Counted from the first letter of the stretch, positions 41,130 through 50,516 are shown. The stretch: 64,000 nucleotides of DNA from Ignavibacteria bacterium (GCA_016710985.1 JADJTX010000018.1:19572-83571); one strand, 5' to 3'. The notes: generated by a model not told the origin, from the sequence alone. Program-made: numbers and translations.

Positions 41130-43526
41130 CTATGGTGTTATCTTACTTATAAAATTTGCAACATTATTATTGGTAATGATCAGATCAGTTAAGTCGGTAA
41201 TATTATCACCGTTTATATCAGTATTATTATATCCTGTTGTAAAAATTTTTGCGTTATTATATATTGCAACTATGTCAGTAAGATCCGTATTTCCATTTTG
41301 ATTCACATCCCCGCTGTAATTTGCAAACCTGACCGGTGCTGAATCGACCTGCTTAATATTATTTCCAAATGCTTTCGTGACCTGATCAGACATATTGTAG
41401 CTTAAATTAACTCCCGATGTAAATGCTTCCCCACCCTGCCTGCTCCATGTTTCTATGCTATTCCTGTGATTTACAACGATATAATATTGTCCGGTAGAAA
41501 CATTGCTGAATGTAAAAGCACAACTTCCTGATGTTGATAAAACACCTTTCGCAGAATCTGTCAGCGAATAAGGCGCTGAGGAATTTCTAAGATAAACCTT
41601 CACTGTATCACTAATCATAGTGTTTGTATTGGAATTATAAAATCCTTCGATGAGCATTGAAAGATCAAGAATTGTATTTACTCTCAGTAATTCCGTAGGT
41701 ATCGTTTTAATCATAGTACCTAATAATCCTCCCGCGTAAATGTAATCATCTGTATTAAAAAACAGCGCTGATAGTCCGTTATCCGTAACTGTCGGCTGAA
41801 CTATCCAGCTTGTTCCGCCATCTGTTGACTTTATGATCTTTCCGTCACCTGTAATAGCATATCCGAAATTTCCCCTGAACTGTACTTTTGCATATCCGCC
41901 TGCGGGAGTATTCAGCAGGAACCAGGAATTTCCGCCTGTTGTAGTTCTGTAAATCCCTGTTGCACAGGAAATATATCCGTTATTTTCATCAGTAAAAAAT
42001 ACATCGCTCAAATTTATAAACGGCGAAGCTACTGACATAGAAGTCCAGTTCAATCCGGAATTAGTAGTTCTCACGGCAGCATTATTGTCACCAACTGCAT
42101 AACCCGTTGTTTCATTTACAAAACAAAGTGAACCGAGAATAGAGCCTGAACTTGCAATAGTCGAAGGCGTCCAGCTCGCGCCGGCATTTGTAGTCTTCAT
42201 CTGTTTTCCGTAAGATCCGACTGCATACCCTGTATTTACATTTGTAAAAACTATGTCAGTGAATATCTCATTTGTAGTGCTGTTGTAAACAGTATTCCAG
42301 TTTGTACCTCCATTGGTTGTCTTGTAAAGTGAAATGCTTCCGGCAAGATATCCGGTCTCGGCGTTTGTAAATGCAATTCCATAAATGGAAGTTGTGTATG
42401 TACTTACCTGTGAGACCCAGGTATTTCCCGCATCCGTTGTTTTTAAAATATCACCGTGATTAAATCCTGTCACAGCATAGCCGGTTGAAGTATTGATAAA
42501 TTCTATGTCGGAAACATATCCGTCAGTTACAGATGCCATGTATGTAAAATCTGTTCCGGAATTTGTTGACCTGACCATTGCACCGAATGAACCCGCAGCA
42601 TGAATTGATCCGTCCGGTGTAACGGCTGCATCAAAATACTGACTGCTGTTACTTGCTCCTACAGGCTGACTTTCATACCAGTTATCTCCTCCGTCGGTTG
42701 TTTTTATATAAACTGAGCCTGTTCCGAATCCGAAGCCTGTAGATGCATTAATGAAATTCAGTGAATAAACATCAATGCCTCCGTCTGACAAAACAAAATT
42801 CCATGTATTGCCCGCATCGGTGGTCCTGTACATTCTTCCCTGATCGCTTCCGCAATATCCGGTCAGCGCATTAAGGAAGACCATACTGTGTTTTGCATAA
42901 CTGTCTGTATAGATCAAATTCCAGTTAACTCCGCCGTTTGTAGTCTTAACCATGTCACCTCCGAAAGAACCTCCGGATGCAAAGCCGGTATTTGCATTAA
43001 GGAAATAAAGGTTGTTTAAATAATCTGCACCGCCTGTAGTTTGTGTTGTCCAGCTTTGTCCTGCGTCAGTGGTTTTCCAGATTGTACTGTTAAAAATAAA
43101 AAAACCAAGTACATAACCTGTGTTTGCATTGATGAATTCTATATCATACAGAGTAAAATTCGGTGCTGATGGAAGCACAAGGTTAGTCCAGGTCTGTCCT
43201 GCATCTGTTGTTTTCATTAAAAGCTGATCACCGCCTCCGGCATAGCCGGTATTTGCATCAATAAAATCCAGACTTGTAAACTGATCCGAAATTTCTGTAT
43301 TAAGTTTAGTCCATACAGAACCGTTATCAGTAGTTTTTAAAATCGTGCCGTAATTTCCTGCTGCATAGCCGGTGTTATTATCAACAAAGTCTATTGCATA
43401 CAGAGAGTTGCCCTGCGGCTTTGGATTAAGCCACATCCAGTTGTCCGTTTGTTGTGAAAATAAGGGAAGGTTGGTTAAGAATAACATCAGGGAAATTTTC
43501 ATTGTAAGTTTGATCATTTTCATCAT
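41130..43526 (-). CDS. Secreted Ycf48-like propeller protein with dockerin-like C-terminal module
   Basis: About 798 residues from the ATG at 43526 (MMKMIKLTMKISLMLFLTNL, signal peptide ending LFSQ); the longer frame to 43664 is Lys/Asn rich and unlikely to be translated. Blades such as NTGYAAGNYGTILKTTDNGS and AGNTWVSQVSTY repeat about thirteen times. After KTIPTELLRVNT the sequence switches to the shared module: YYIVVNHRNSIETWS, GDVNQNGNTDLTD, TDINGDNITDLTD, ending KITP. The paralog 38932-41075 has the type IX domain at the same point. Intact frame, unlike its relatives here. Upstream lies shared element copy B. Confidence 0.85.
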   Translation of the reverse strand: MMKMIKLTMKISLMLFLTNLPLFSQQTDNWMWLNPKPQGNSLYAIDFVDNNTGYAAGNYGTILKTTDNGSVWTKLNTEISDQFTSLDFIDANTGYAGGGDQLLMKTTDAGQTWTNLVLPSAPNFTLYDIEFINANTGYVLGFFIFNSTIWKTTDAGQSWTTQTTGGADYLNNLYFLNANTGFASGGSFGGDMVKTTNGGVNWNLIYTDSYAKHSMVFLNALTGYCGSDQGRMYRTTDAGNTWNFVLSDGGIDVYSLNFINASTGFGFGTGSVYIKTTDGGDNWYESQPVGASNSSQYFDAAVTPDGSIHAAGSFGAMVRSTNSGTDFTYMASVTDGYVSDIEFINTSTGYAVTGFNHGDILKTTDAGNTWVSQVSTYTTSIYGIAFTNAETGYLAGSISLYKTTNGGTNWNTVYNSTTNEIFTDIVFTNVNTGYAVGSYGKQMKTTNAGASWTPSTIASSGSILGSLCFVNETTGYAVGDNNAAVRTTNSGLNWTSMSVASPFINLSDVFFTDENNGYISCATGIYRTTTGGNSWFLLNTPAGGYAKVQFRGNFGYAITGDGKIIKSTDGGTSWIVQPTVTDNGLSALFFNTDDYIYAGGLLGTMIKTIPTELLRVNTILDLSMLIEGFYNSNTNTMISDTVKVYLRNSSAPYSLTDSAKGVLSTSGSCAFTFSNVSTGQYYIVVNHRNSIETWSRQGGEAFTSGVNLSYNMSDQVTKAFGNNIKQVDSAPVRFANYSGDVNQNGNTDLTDIVAIYNNAKIFTTGYNNTDINGDNITDLTDLIITNNNVANFISKITP

Positions 43527-43603
43527 TTGGTTTTTGTTTTTATTTTTTTGTTGAATGAATTTGTTAATTACTTTTTTTATTTGTTGAATCAAAATTACCA
43601 ATT

Positions 43604-43652
43604 TTGTATACAATATTACAAATCCGAATTTGTTCAAACGTAGTATTGAAAT
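43604..43652 (-). promoter_or_regulatory. Shared upstream element, copy B
   Basis: On the minus strand: TTTCAATACTACGTTTGAAC followed by AAATTCGGATTTGTAATATT. AATACTAC and the following TTTG are at nearly the same distance as in copies A (34110-34165) and C (27735-27785). It lies about 80 bp upstream of the propeller gene start. Confidence 0.45.
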
Positions 43653-43820
43653 GATTTTTTTCATTTTGAATCCCGTTTCGCATGAATCCGGATCAGATAA
43701 TCGATAGCATTTTAGTATAAAGTATGACGACTGATACTTATTCTATTATATAACTTTAGAATAATGTTACAGCATTCACACATTTAAATGCCGGCGGAGG
43801 GTTTATTTTTTGTATCAAAA

Positions 43821-43853
43821 AAACTTCCGAGTCAATTCAGTCCCCGGAAGTTT
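43821..43853. terminator. Bidirectional terminator-like hairpin
   Basis: Arms AAACTTCCG and CGGAAGTTT with a 15-nt loop, A run before and TTTCTTTCTT after. It lies 26 bp beyond the uspA stop on the minus strand, so it most likely ends that transcript. Confidence 0.7.
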
Positions 43854-43878
43854 CTTTCTTAACTTAATGGCTTTCGTA

Positions 43879-44741
43879 TTAGCCGGGAGAATTTGGATTT
43901 TGAAAATTAATTAATAGAACCGGTCTGGCGGTCAGTCTTGTAATTCCGCCTGAAATGTCACCTCTGAAAAAACGGGAAATGCCTGTCCTGCCGTGGTGTC
44001 CAATGGCTATAACGTCAGCTTTACATCTTCTGCATACTGCAGTATTCCGTCTTCCTTAGAATAAGAATCATAAATGCTTACTTTATAATCTTTCCGGAAT
44101 TTTTTCATGAAGGCATTAATTATTTTCATGTTATCATTTGTGCGCCTGAAGTCATTGTGTGTATTCACCTTCAGCAAATGGATTTTCGCATCAAACAATG
44201 CGGCGAACTTCTGAACGGAAGGAAAAACATCATAAGATTCTTCACTGAAATCTGATGCAAACACAACTGTTTTCAGATTTACTATATTATAAGGAGTCAC
44301 CAGTACGGAAACTTTTGAGAATGCCGCTACTCTCTGGGCATTACTCCCGATCAGAATTTCTTTGATGCCGTTCAAACCGCGTGAACCCATTATGATTATT
44401 GCTGCTTTTTTTAATTCAGCATATTCGCATATTGTCTCATACACATTAAAGCTGATTATTATTTTGAAATCAACTTCAATGTTTTTTAAATATTGAGCAT
44501 TTATAAGCTTTTCAAATTTCCCTGTCACTTCCTTTTTTAGATTCTCATAAAATTTATATTCAAAGCTATCTGTGACGGGCGGTACTACAAACGGATCCGA
44601 GCCGGGAAGTAATACATGAGACCTCTGTATTATGTTTATCAAATGTATTCTGCCGTTCACTTTCTTTGCTACCGAAGATGCAAATTTCAGAGCGTCAACT
44701 GAGCTCTTAGAAAGATCTATTGGAACAATTATTTTATTCAT
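43879..44741 (-). CDS. Tandem-domain universal stress protein (one frameshift)
   Basis: Cytoplasmic stress protein with two Usp domains. First domain: NKIIVPIDLSKSSVDALKFA and the ATP-binding-type GSRGLNGIKEILIGSNAQRV. Second: VVFASDFSEESYDVF and, in a shifted frame, DVIAIGHHGRTGISRFFRGD then ARPVLLI. The shift is one missing A at about 44018 (VKLTL* becomes VKADVIAIG). Corrected length 287 residues, usual for two-domain UspA proteins. Divergent from the P-type ATPase, with paired Fnr-like boxes 170 bp upstream. Confidence 0.88.
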
Positions 44742-44910
44742 TTCATTAAATTTAAATTTATATTAAAAACACAATTTGACAGGTTCTTATTGAATGAAGG
44801 AGATAGCCACTATTTTCACCCTGCCCGTTAATAATTTATTTTCTTCCTAAACCGTCTTTACAGATATTCTTTTTACTATACAAATTTATATAATTTTATG
44901 CAAAACAGAC

Positions 44911-44947
44911 TATGATACAAATCATAGTTTTTATGACATTCATCATA
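44911..44947. promoter_or_regulatory. Paired Fnr-like boxes between uspA and the P-type ATPase
   Basis: TATGAT-ACAA-ATCATA (44911-44926) and TATGAC-ATTC-ATCATA (44932-44947), centres 21 bp apart. Both are near-perfect palindromes and could control either or both divergent genes. Confidence 0.75.
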
Positions 44948-45009
44948 GTAATATGAATTATGTTGTGTATTTTTGTATAGTATTTAGTTTTCAAATAGGC
45001 AGCAACGAA

Positions 45010-45162
45010 TAACCGTCAGACCGCTTTTTAAAATCTATCGGGTAATCAGGTTTAGAACAGCAGTCAGACGGTTACACATTTCAGTATGTTAAACGTAACC
45101 GTCAGACCTCTTATGATAATCTGTCCGGTATTTTAGATTAGAACAGCAGTGAGACCGGTTAC
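45010..45162 (+). promoter_or_regulatory. Tandem hairpin element in the leader of the P-type ATPase
   Basis: Two imperfect copies of about 67 nt: 45010-45075 and 45096-45162. Each begins TAACCGTCAGACC, ends GGTTAC and has GAACAGCAGT just before the closing arm. Outer stem: TAACCGTC/GACGGTTA in copy 1, GTAACCG/CGGTTAC in copy 2. Inner stem: AAATCT/AGGTTT (with one U-G pair) in copy 1 and TAATCT/AGATTA in copy 2. The A-U to U-A and U-G to U-A changes preserve pairing, which supports an RNA structure. The copies end 31 bp before the ATPase ATG. The class is not recognised. Confidence 0.5.
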
Positions 45163-45193
45163 AGGAAACTTATAAACAAATAACCAATCAAAA

Positions 45194-47526
45194 ATGGCAT
45201 CTGAAACATTAACGGGACTCACAGACAGAGAAGTTGAACTAAACCGTATACAATTCGGCGCTAATGTAGCCGAAGTTGAAAATCAAAACAAATACTGGAA
45301 AGTTTTAAAAGAAGTTATCACTGAACCGTTATTTATAATTCTTATCTGCACAGCATTAATTTATGCAATTCTCGGAGAGTTTCAGGAAAGTCTCATAATG
45401 ATCGCCGCATTAGCTTTTGTTTCTGGTATTTCATTGTATCAGGAAAACAAGAGCAGGAATGCCACTGAAGCTTTAAAAAAATTATCAAGCCCGAAAGCTA
45501 AAGTCATACGGAACGGAACGACCATTGAAATTGCGTCAGAAGAAATTGTGATGAACGATTTAATTGTTGCAGAGGACGGGAAATTTGTGCCGGCTGATGC
45601 AGTAATTCTTGAAGCTCACGATTTCTCTGTAAATGAAAGTATGCTCACCGGAGAATCATTGGCTGTGGTTAAAAGTCATCAGGAAAAAGATAATAAAATA
45701 TTTCAGGGAACAGTCGTAATGACCGGGTCCTGCATTGCTAAGGTGACTGCGCTTGGGATATTCTTCACAGCCTGCTTCACGGACTTACATTAGCAATGTC
45801 AGTTCTGCCTGAGGAAATTCCTGTTGCATTCAGTACTTTCATGGCTCTCGGCGCTTATCATTTATATAAGAAAAAAGTAATAGTTCAAAGCCCTTCTGCT
45901 GTAGAAACACTCGGAGCAGCTTCAGTAATATGCACTGATAAGACAGGTACTCTGACAGAAAATGAAATGGAGCTCTCAGCCATTTATGATTTTTCTTCAG
46001 ATAAAATTTTTGATTATACAAAAGTCCCCTTCAGCTTCAATAATGTTCTGGAATATGCAATGTGGGCTTCGGAAATTGCACCGTTTGACGCCATGGAGAA
46101 AGCAATACACGAAGTTTATTCCAAAGTTACTGATGAAGATAAAAGAATGAAGTACAATTTCATTCACGAGTATCCTCTGGGCGGCACACCTCCGATAATG
46201 ACGCATGTATTCAGTGATAATAAAGCTGATCATATAATTGCCTGCAAAGGAAGTGTTGAAGGTATAGTCATTCAATCAAAATTATCAACTGAACAAAAGA
46301 AGCAGATAGAAGAAATAAATAGTTCATTTGCATCGAAAGGTTTCCGTGTACTTGCAGTTGCCAGATCAGACAGTGATATTAATAATCTTCCCAAATCACA
46401 GCTTGAGTTTGAGTTTGAATTTCTGGGACTGATAGCTTTTTATGATCCGCCAAAGAAAAATACAGAGGAAATTCTAAACAGGTTTTATAAAGCAGGCATA
46501 AAAGTTAAGATGATCACAGGCGATTATGCAGAAACTGCCCTTGCAATTGCTGATCAGATAAATTTAAAAAATAACGGGATAGTTTTAAAAGGAAAAGAAG
46601 TAATTGAAATGAATGAGCAGGAGCTGAAGGAAAAAGTAAACGATGTGAACATCTATGCACGCATGTTTCCGGATGCAAAATTAAAAGTGATCGAAGCGCT
46701 GAAATCAAACGGTGAAGTCGTTGCAATGACAGGCGATGGAGTGAATGACGGACCTGCGCTGAAGTCCGCTCATATCGGTATCGCAATGGGAATGCGCGGT
46801 AGTGAGATCGCAAAAAGAGCAGCGGCGCTTATTCTTATGGATGATGATCTTTCTAGAATGGTTGATGCAGTCGCGCACGGAAGACGCATTTACGAGAATT
46901 TAAAGAAAGCGATACGGTATATTATTTCCATTCACATTCCGATTATTTCCATAGTGACAATACCGTTATTATTGTTCTGGAAATTCACGGATTTCTTTAC
47001 GCCTGTTCATGTTATTTTCCTTGAACTTATAATGGGACCGACTTGCTCAATTGTCTTTGAGAATGAACCTATAGAAAAAGATTCAATGCTCAAGGGACCG
47101 CGAAAAATGAGTACATCATTTTTTTCATTCCATGAATTATCGCTGAGTATTTTGCAGGGATTAATGATCGCGCTTGCAAGTCTTGGACTGGGTTACTTTT
47201 ATATGACCAATGGAAACAGTCAGACTGAAGTGAGAACAATAATTTATGTAACTCTTATCTTCAGCAATCTTTTTCTCACACTCGTCAACCGGTCATTTTA
47301 TCATTCAATCTTCACAACAATCCGTTACAGAAATCCTATGATACCTGTCATTCTTGGAATATCTTTAATCGTACTTTTCCTATCCGTTTACTTTCCACCG
47401 TTTCAGAATATCTTTGAATTCGAAGCATTGAAGATAAAAGATTTAATCCTGTGCCTCGGTGCAGCATTTACAGGTGTGATATGGGTGGAGTTTTATAAGA
47501 TGGTGAAGAGAAAAAAAGCTGAGTAA
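45194..47526 (+). pseudogene. P2A-type cation-transporting P-type ATPase with an internal deletion
   Basis: Calcium/cation pump homolog. Present: membrane segments 1-2, MLTGES in the actuator domain, membrane-4 SVLPEEIPVAFSTF, the phosphorylation site CTDKTGTLTENE, KMITGDYAETALAIA, GDGVNDGPALK and the C-terminal membrane block. The first frame ends at 45793 after KVTALG; the second continues with WDILHSLLHGLTLAMS. Comparing with the family, the end of the actuator domain and membrane segment 3 (very roughly 70 residues) are missing at this junction, and the reading frame changes there. A single-base error cannot restore this, so either the gene is broken or the assembly lost a segment. KGSVE stands where KGSPE is usual. 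The gene lies under the paired boxes and tandem hairpins. Confidence 0.8.
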
Positions 47527-47806
47527 GTTCTTTAAGTTCGTTAAGTTCATTAAGTTCTTTAAGTTTGTTAAGTTTGTTTAAGTTTGTTAACTTAATAAAC
47601 TTATATCAACGAGAACTCAAGCTCAAGAACTTAATGAACTCAACAAAGAACTCAATGAACTCAATGAACTCAATGAACTCAATGAACTCAACGAACTCAA
47701 TGAACTCAATGAACTCAATGAACTCAACGAACTCAATGAACTCAATGAACTCAATGAACTCAACGAACTCAACGAACTCAACGAACTCAATGAACTTTTT
47801 GAACTT
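47527..47806. repeat. 9-bp minisatellite, first array
   Basis: 47527-47590 holds AAGTTYNTT-type 9-mers; 47632-47806 holds about 19 copies of AATGAACTC with AACGAACTC and AACAAAGAA variants. The two parts are roughly reverse complements, so the strand can fold. ORFs reading NSM or SLS through it are artefacts. Its edge supplies the last codons and stop of the gene at 47787-48599. Confidence 0.9.
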
Positions 47807-48599
47807 TATGAAAATAACGGATTAATGTCACCAGGCTTACCAATGCCAGTACACTCATTACTACAGTGAGTGTAAAGTCCGCTTCAGGCTGATCTTTATT
47901 CATCACCACGACGAGAAATCCTATTGTTATATCCATTAAAATAAAAAACATAAGTATAGACGGGGCAAGAATTAATCCTGCTGACTTTCCTTTCAAAAGA
48001 AAAATTCCTGTTAGAAAAATCCCGGGAAGAACAACCGATAGATCTATAACATGAACCGGGTTAGTAATTAATCCTGTTTCAATTAGACTTTTAGGAGTAG
48101 TGTTATTAATAATTGACGGAAGGATTTCGGCTAACCAGAGAAAGTAGAACAACGCGGAAACTAATATCAAGTATACAGCGGTGAATTTTACGATGAATGA
48201 GTTTTTAAACTGTTCAGGAAATTTTTCATTTCTTTCTGTAAACAGGAAGTACATGAATGAATAAAATGACAAACCGAGCTCCATACAATAAAGGAAAAAC
48301 AATTGATTAAAATGAATATCAAAACAGAATATTATAAAAGTGTAAGTAAGGTATAAAACCACGCCACCCCACAGCAACTTCGCGGGCTTATTGTTTCGTG
48401 AAGCGAGAATGGAAGTGATCAACAAAAATGGAAGTATAAGAAACAGATCTATAATATCCTGACCGTATGATTGAACCTGCCAGTTCAAAGATTCATTGGA
48501 ATAAAAACCGGGAGCAAATATTCCAACAAGGCTTGTAATAATAACCAAAACTGCAAGTGGTATAGACAGAGCTAAAATAATCTTCCCTTGGCTTTGCAT
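47787..48599 (-). CDS. Multi-pass membrane protein of unknown function
   Basis: 270 residues with about seven or eight hydrophobic segments (near 8-30, 50-65, 80-100, 103-120, 140-160, 190-210, 217-240, 245-262). No recognisable catalytic motif. The C-terminal KVQKVH and stop lie in the minisatellite edge and the start abuts the other array, so the gene sits between two copies of the same repeat. Not recognised. Confidence 0.6.
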   Translation of the reverse strand: MQSQGKIILALSIPLAVLVIITSLVGIFAPGFYSNESLNWQVQSYGQDIIDLFLILPFLLITSILASRNNKPAKLLWGGVVLYLTYTFIIFCFDIHFNQLFFLYCMELGLSFYSFMYFLFTERNEKFPEQFKNSFIVKFTAVYLILVSALFYFLWLAEILPSIINNTTPKSLIETGLITNPVHVIDLSVVLPGIFLTGIFLLKGKSAGLILAPSILMFFILMDITIGFLVVVMNKDQPEADFTLTVVMSVLALVSLVTLIRYFHKVQKVH

Positions 48600-48600
48600 A

Positions 48601-48950
48601 AAGTTTGTTAAGTTTGTTAAGTTTGTTAAGTTTGTTAAGTTTGTTAAGTTATCAAAGTTAATGAACTCAATGAACTCAATGAACTCAATGAACTCAATGA
48701 ACTCAACGAACTCAATGAACTCAATGAACTCAATGAACTCAATGAACTCAATGAACTCAATGAACTCAATGAACTCAATGAACTCAATGAACTCAATGAA
48801 CTCAATGAACTCAATGAACTCAATGAACTCAATGAACTCAATGAACTCAATGAACTCAATGAACTCAATGAACTCAATGAATTCAATGAACTCAACGAAC
48901 TTAATGAACTCAATGAACTCAATGAACTCAATGAACTCAATGAACTAACA
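48601..48950. repeat. 9-bp minisatellite, second array
   Basis: 48601-48650: five or six copies of AAGTTTGTT. 48660-48950: about 32 copies of AATGAACTC, nearly uniform, with a few AACGAACTC and one AATTCAATG change. No spacers, so not CRISPR. The open frames on both strands are by-products of a 9-bp unit without stops. Confidence 0.92.
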
Positions 48951-49010
48951 TTGAACGACTCGTTCTACTCAACAAAATTTGAACGGATGTGTAATTCAAA
49001 GAATTAAATG

Positions 49011-49035
49011 AAAGGCGGGCATCCGACCCGCCTTT
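49011..49035. terminator. GC-rich hairpin downstream of hsp20
   Basis: Arms AAAGGCGGG and CCCGCCTTT with a 7-nt loop. A second hairpin GTTTTAACAG/CTGTTAAAAC lies at 49087-49113. Either could end the minus-strand hsp20 transcript. Confidence 0.6.
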
Positions 49036-49144
49036 GAAAAGATAATCGTACTACCTTTATCAGGTATCGGATTGCGACTCTTTCCTGTTTTAACAGTTTG
49101 GGGCTGTTAAAACAAAATTTACGTATTATTAAAACACCAACATT

Positions 49145-49570
49145 TCATGACACCGTAATCTGTTTTTTATTTGAGTCTTTATTTGTTTCTGTTTTCTTCG
49201 GCAGCGTTAATTTCAAAATACCGTCTTCATAATTTGCTTTAATGTCTTCATATTTTACATTATCCGGAAGGACAAATGTCCTGCTGAACGAATTGAAATT
49301 ATATTCCTTCCTTGTGTAGTTCTCATCTTTCTCTTCCCGGGAGTCTTCATGGCTGGCGCTTATACAGATCAACCCGTCTTCTGTAGTAATTTTAAAATCT
49401 TCTTTTTTCAGACCGGGGGCAGCAACTTCAACTTTAAATTCTGCTGTATTTTCTTTTATGTTGACTGCCGGAAGGTTGTTTGCAAACTTACTGCTTAGAA
49501 AATCATTTTCAAATAAATCAGAAAACATTGGGTTTAACGGGAATAGATTACTTCTTTGTAATGCATTCAT
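49145..49570 (-). CDS. Small heat-shock protein Hsp20
   Basis: ATP-independent holdase chaperone. 141 residues from the ATG at 49570, chosen because GAGGAGAC lies 6 bp upstream; a longer frame to 49621 is less likely. The alpha-crystallin domain runs from VNIKENTAEFKVEVAAPGLK to the motif YEDGILKLTLPK (the G-x-L element), with NSFSRTFVLPDNV between. Divergent from the phosphoribosyltransferase, with paired boxes 93 bp upstream. Confidence 0.95.
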   Translation of the reverse strand: MNALQRSNLFPLNPMFSDLFENDFLSSKFANNLPAVNIKENTAEFKVEVAAPGLKKEDFKITTEDGLICISASHEDSREEKDENYTRKEYNFNSFSRTFVLPDNVKYEDIKANYEDGILKLTLPKKTETNKDSNKKQITVS

Positions 49571-49662
49571 GTTAATGTCTCCTCTAAAATTTAATTTTAA
49601 AACATTATGGAAAGGTTCCATTTTACAGTCGGGTTAATTTAGCATAAATAATCTTAATATAG

Positions 49663-49700
49663 TATGATCCCGGTCATAAAATAACATGATAAATATCATA
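49663..49700. promoter_or_regulatory. Paired Fnr-like boxes between hsp20 and the phosphoribosyltransferase
   Basis: TATGAT-CCCG-GTCATA (49663-49678) and CATGAT-AAAT-ATCATA (49685-49700), centres 22 bp apart. It is 72 bp from the phosphoribosyltransferase ATG. Confidence 0.75.
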
Positions 49701-49771
49701 TTGTCACTTGATTGAAATCGTTGTTTAGATAATTTCAAATAGATAATTTACAATAAAAAAATGCAACTCAT

Positions 49772-50416
49772 ATGTTTAAGGACAGAAAACATGCAGCAAA
49801 AATAATTGCTGACAAACTTAAGGAATACAGGAGCTGCAAGGGAGTTGTTATTGCAATTCCGAAAGGCGGAGTCATACTTGGATATGAACTTGCCATGGAA
49901 TTAAATCTGCCTCTTGAAATAATGCTTTCTCAGAAGATCGGTCATCCCTATAACCCGGAATATTCCATAGGAACAGTAAGTCTTTACGGAGCTATCGTTA
50001 GAGATGATTTCGGCATCACTGAAGAATATCTGAAACAGGAAACAGAGAAGGCAAGAAAATCTTTAATACTAAAACATAAGCTGTATATGTCAGGAAGAAA
50101 ACCTGTTGATTTCAAAAACATGAGCGTAATTATCGTTGATGATGGCATTGCAACCGGCAACACCATGCTTTCGATGATTGAAATGGTAAGTAAAAGTGAA
50201 CCGGCGCAAATAATAATCGCAGTACCTGTAGCTTCCCGGAGCGCTATTGAATCAATTAAAGAGAATGTAAATGTGCTGATCTATTGTTTAACTATCCCGG
50301 AAAATTTCTATGCAGTCAGCCAGGTATATAATAGCTTTGAACAGATAAGTGATGATGAGGTAATAAACCTGCTTAATCAGGCAAATAAAAGAAAAGTAAA
50401 TGTTTGTCCATTGTGA
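49772..50416 (+). CDS. Phosphoribosyltransferase-domain protein
   Basis: 214 residues with the type I PRTase fold: VVIAIPKGGVILGYELA near the start and the PRPP loop VIIVDDGIATGNTMLSM at about residues 118-134. Such stand-alone proteins are often in stress or low-oxygen gene clusters with Hsp20 and UspA, and their substrate is not established. The paired boxes upstream and hsp20 as divergent neighbour fit that pattern. Confidence 0.85.
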   Translation: MFKDRKHAAKIIADKLKEYRSCKGVVIAIPKGGVILGYELAMELNLPLEIMLSQKIGHPYNPEYSIGTVSLYGAIVRDDFGITEEYLKQETEKARKSLILKHKLYMSGRKPVDFKNMSVIIVDDGIATGNTMLSMIEMVSKSEPAQIIIAVPVASRSAIESIKENVNVLIYCLTIPENFYAVSQVYNSFEQISDDEVINLLNQANKRKVNVCPL

Positions 50417-50516
50417 ATAGTCAAATAGACAATAGTGAATCGTAAATCGTGAATCGTCAATCGCACCATTCTCCCCTCCTTTTTCTTCAGAGTCTGTTTC
50501 ATTAACATCACTATTA

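Noticed and set aside
43526..43664. N-terminal extension of the propeller protein (Lys/Asn-rich)
   Set aside because: A standard signal peptide begins at 43526, and the extension runs through the shared upstream element.
43723..43738. A sixth Fnr-like box upstream of the propeller gene at 41130
   Set aside because: TATGAC-GACT-GATACT lacks the RTCA half and has no partner 22 bp away; it is only an AAGTAT/ATACTT inverted repeat.
45010..45162. Known yybP-ykoY manganese riboswitch before the P-type ATPase
   Set aside because: The conserved core sequence of that class is not present; the two hairpins have different conserved bases.
48644..48948. Long open frames on both strands reading NSM or SLS repeats
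   Set aside because: They are by-products of a 9-bp tandem repeat without stop codons; no signal, start context or non-repetitive sequence supports a protein.
48660..48950. CRISPR array
   Set aside because: The unit is 9 bp and contiguous, with no spacers and no cas genes nearby.
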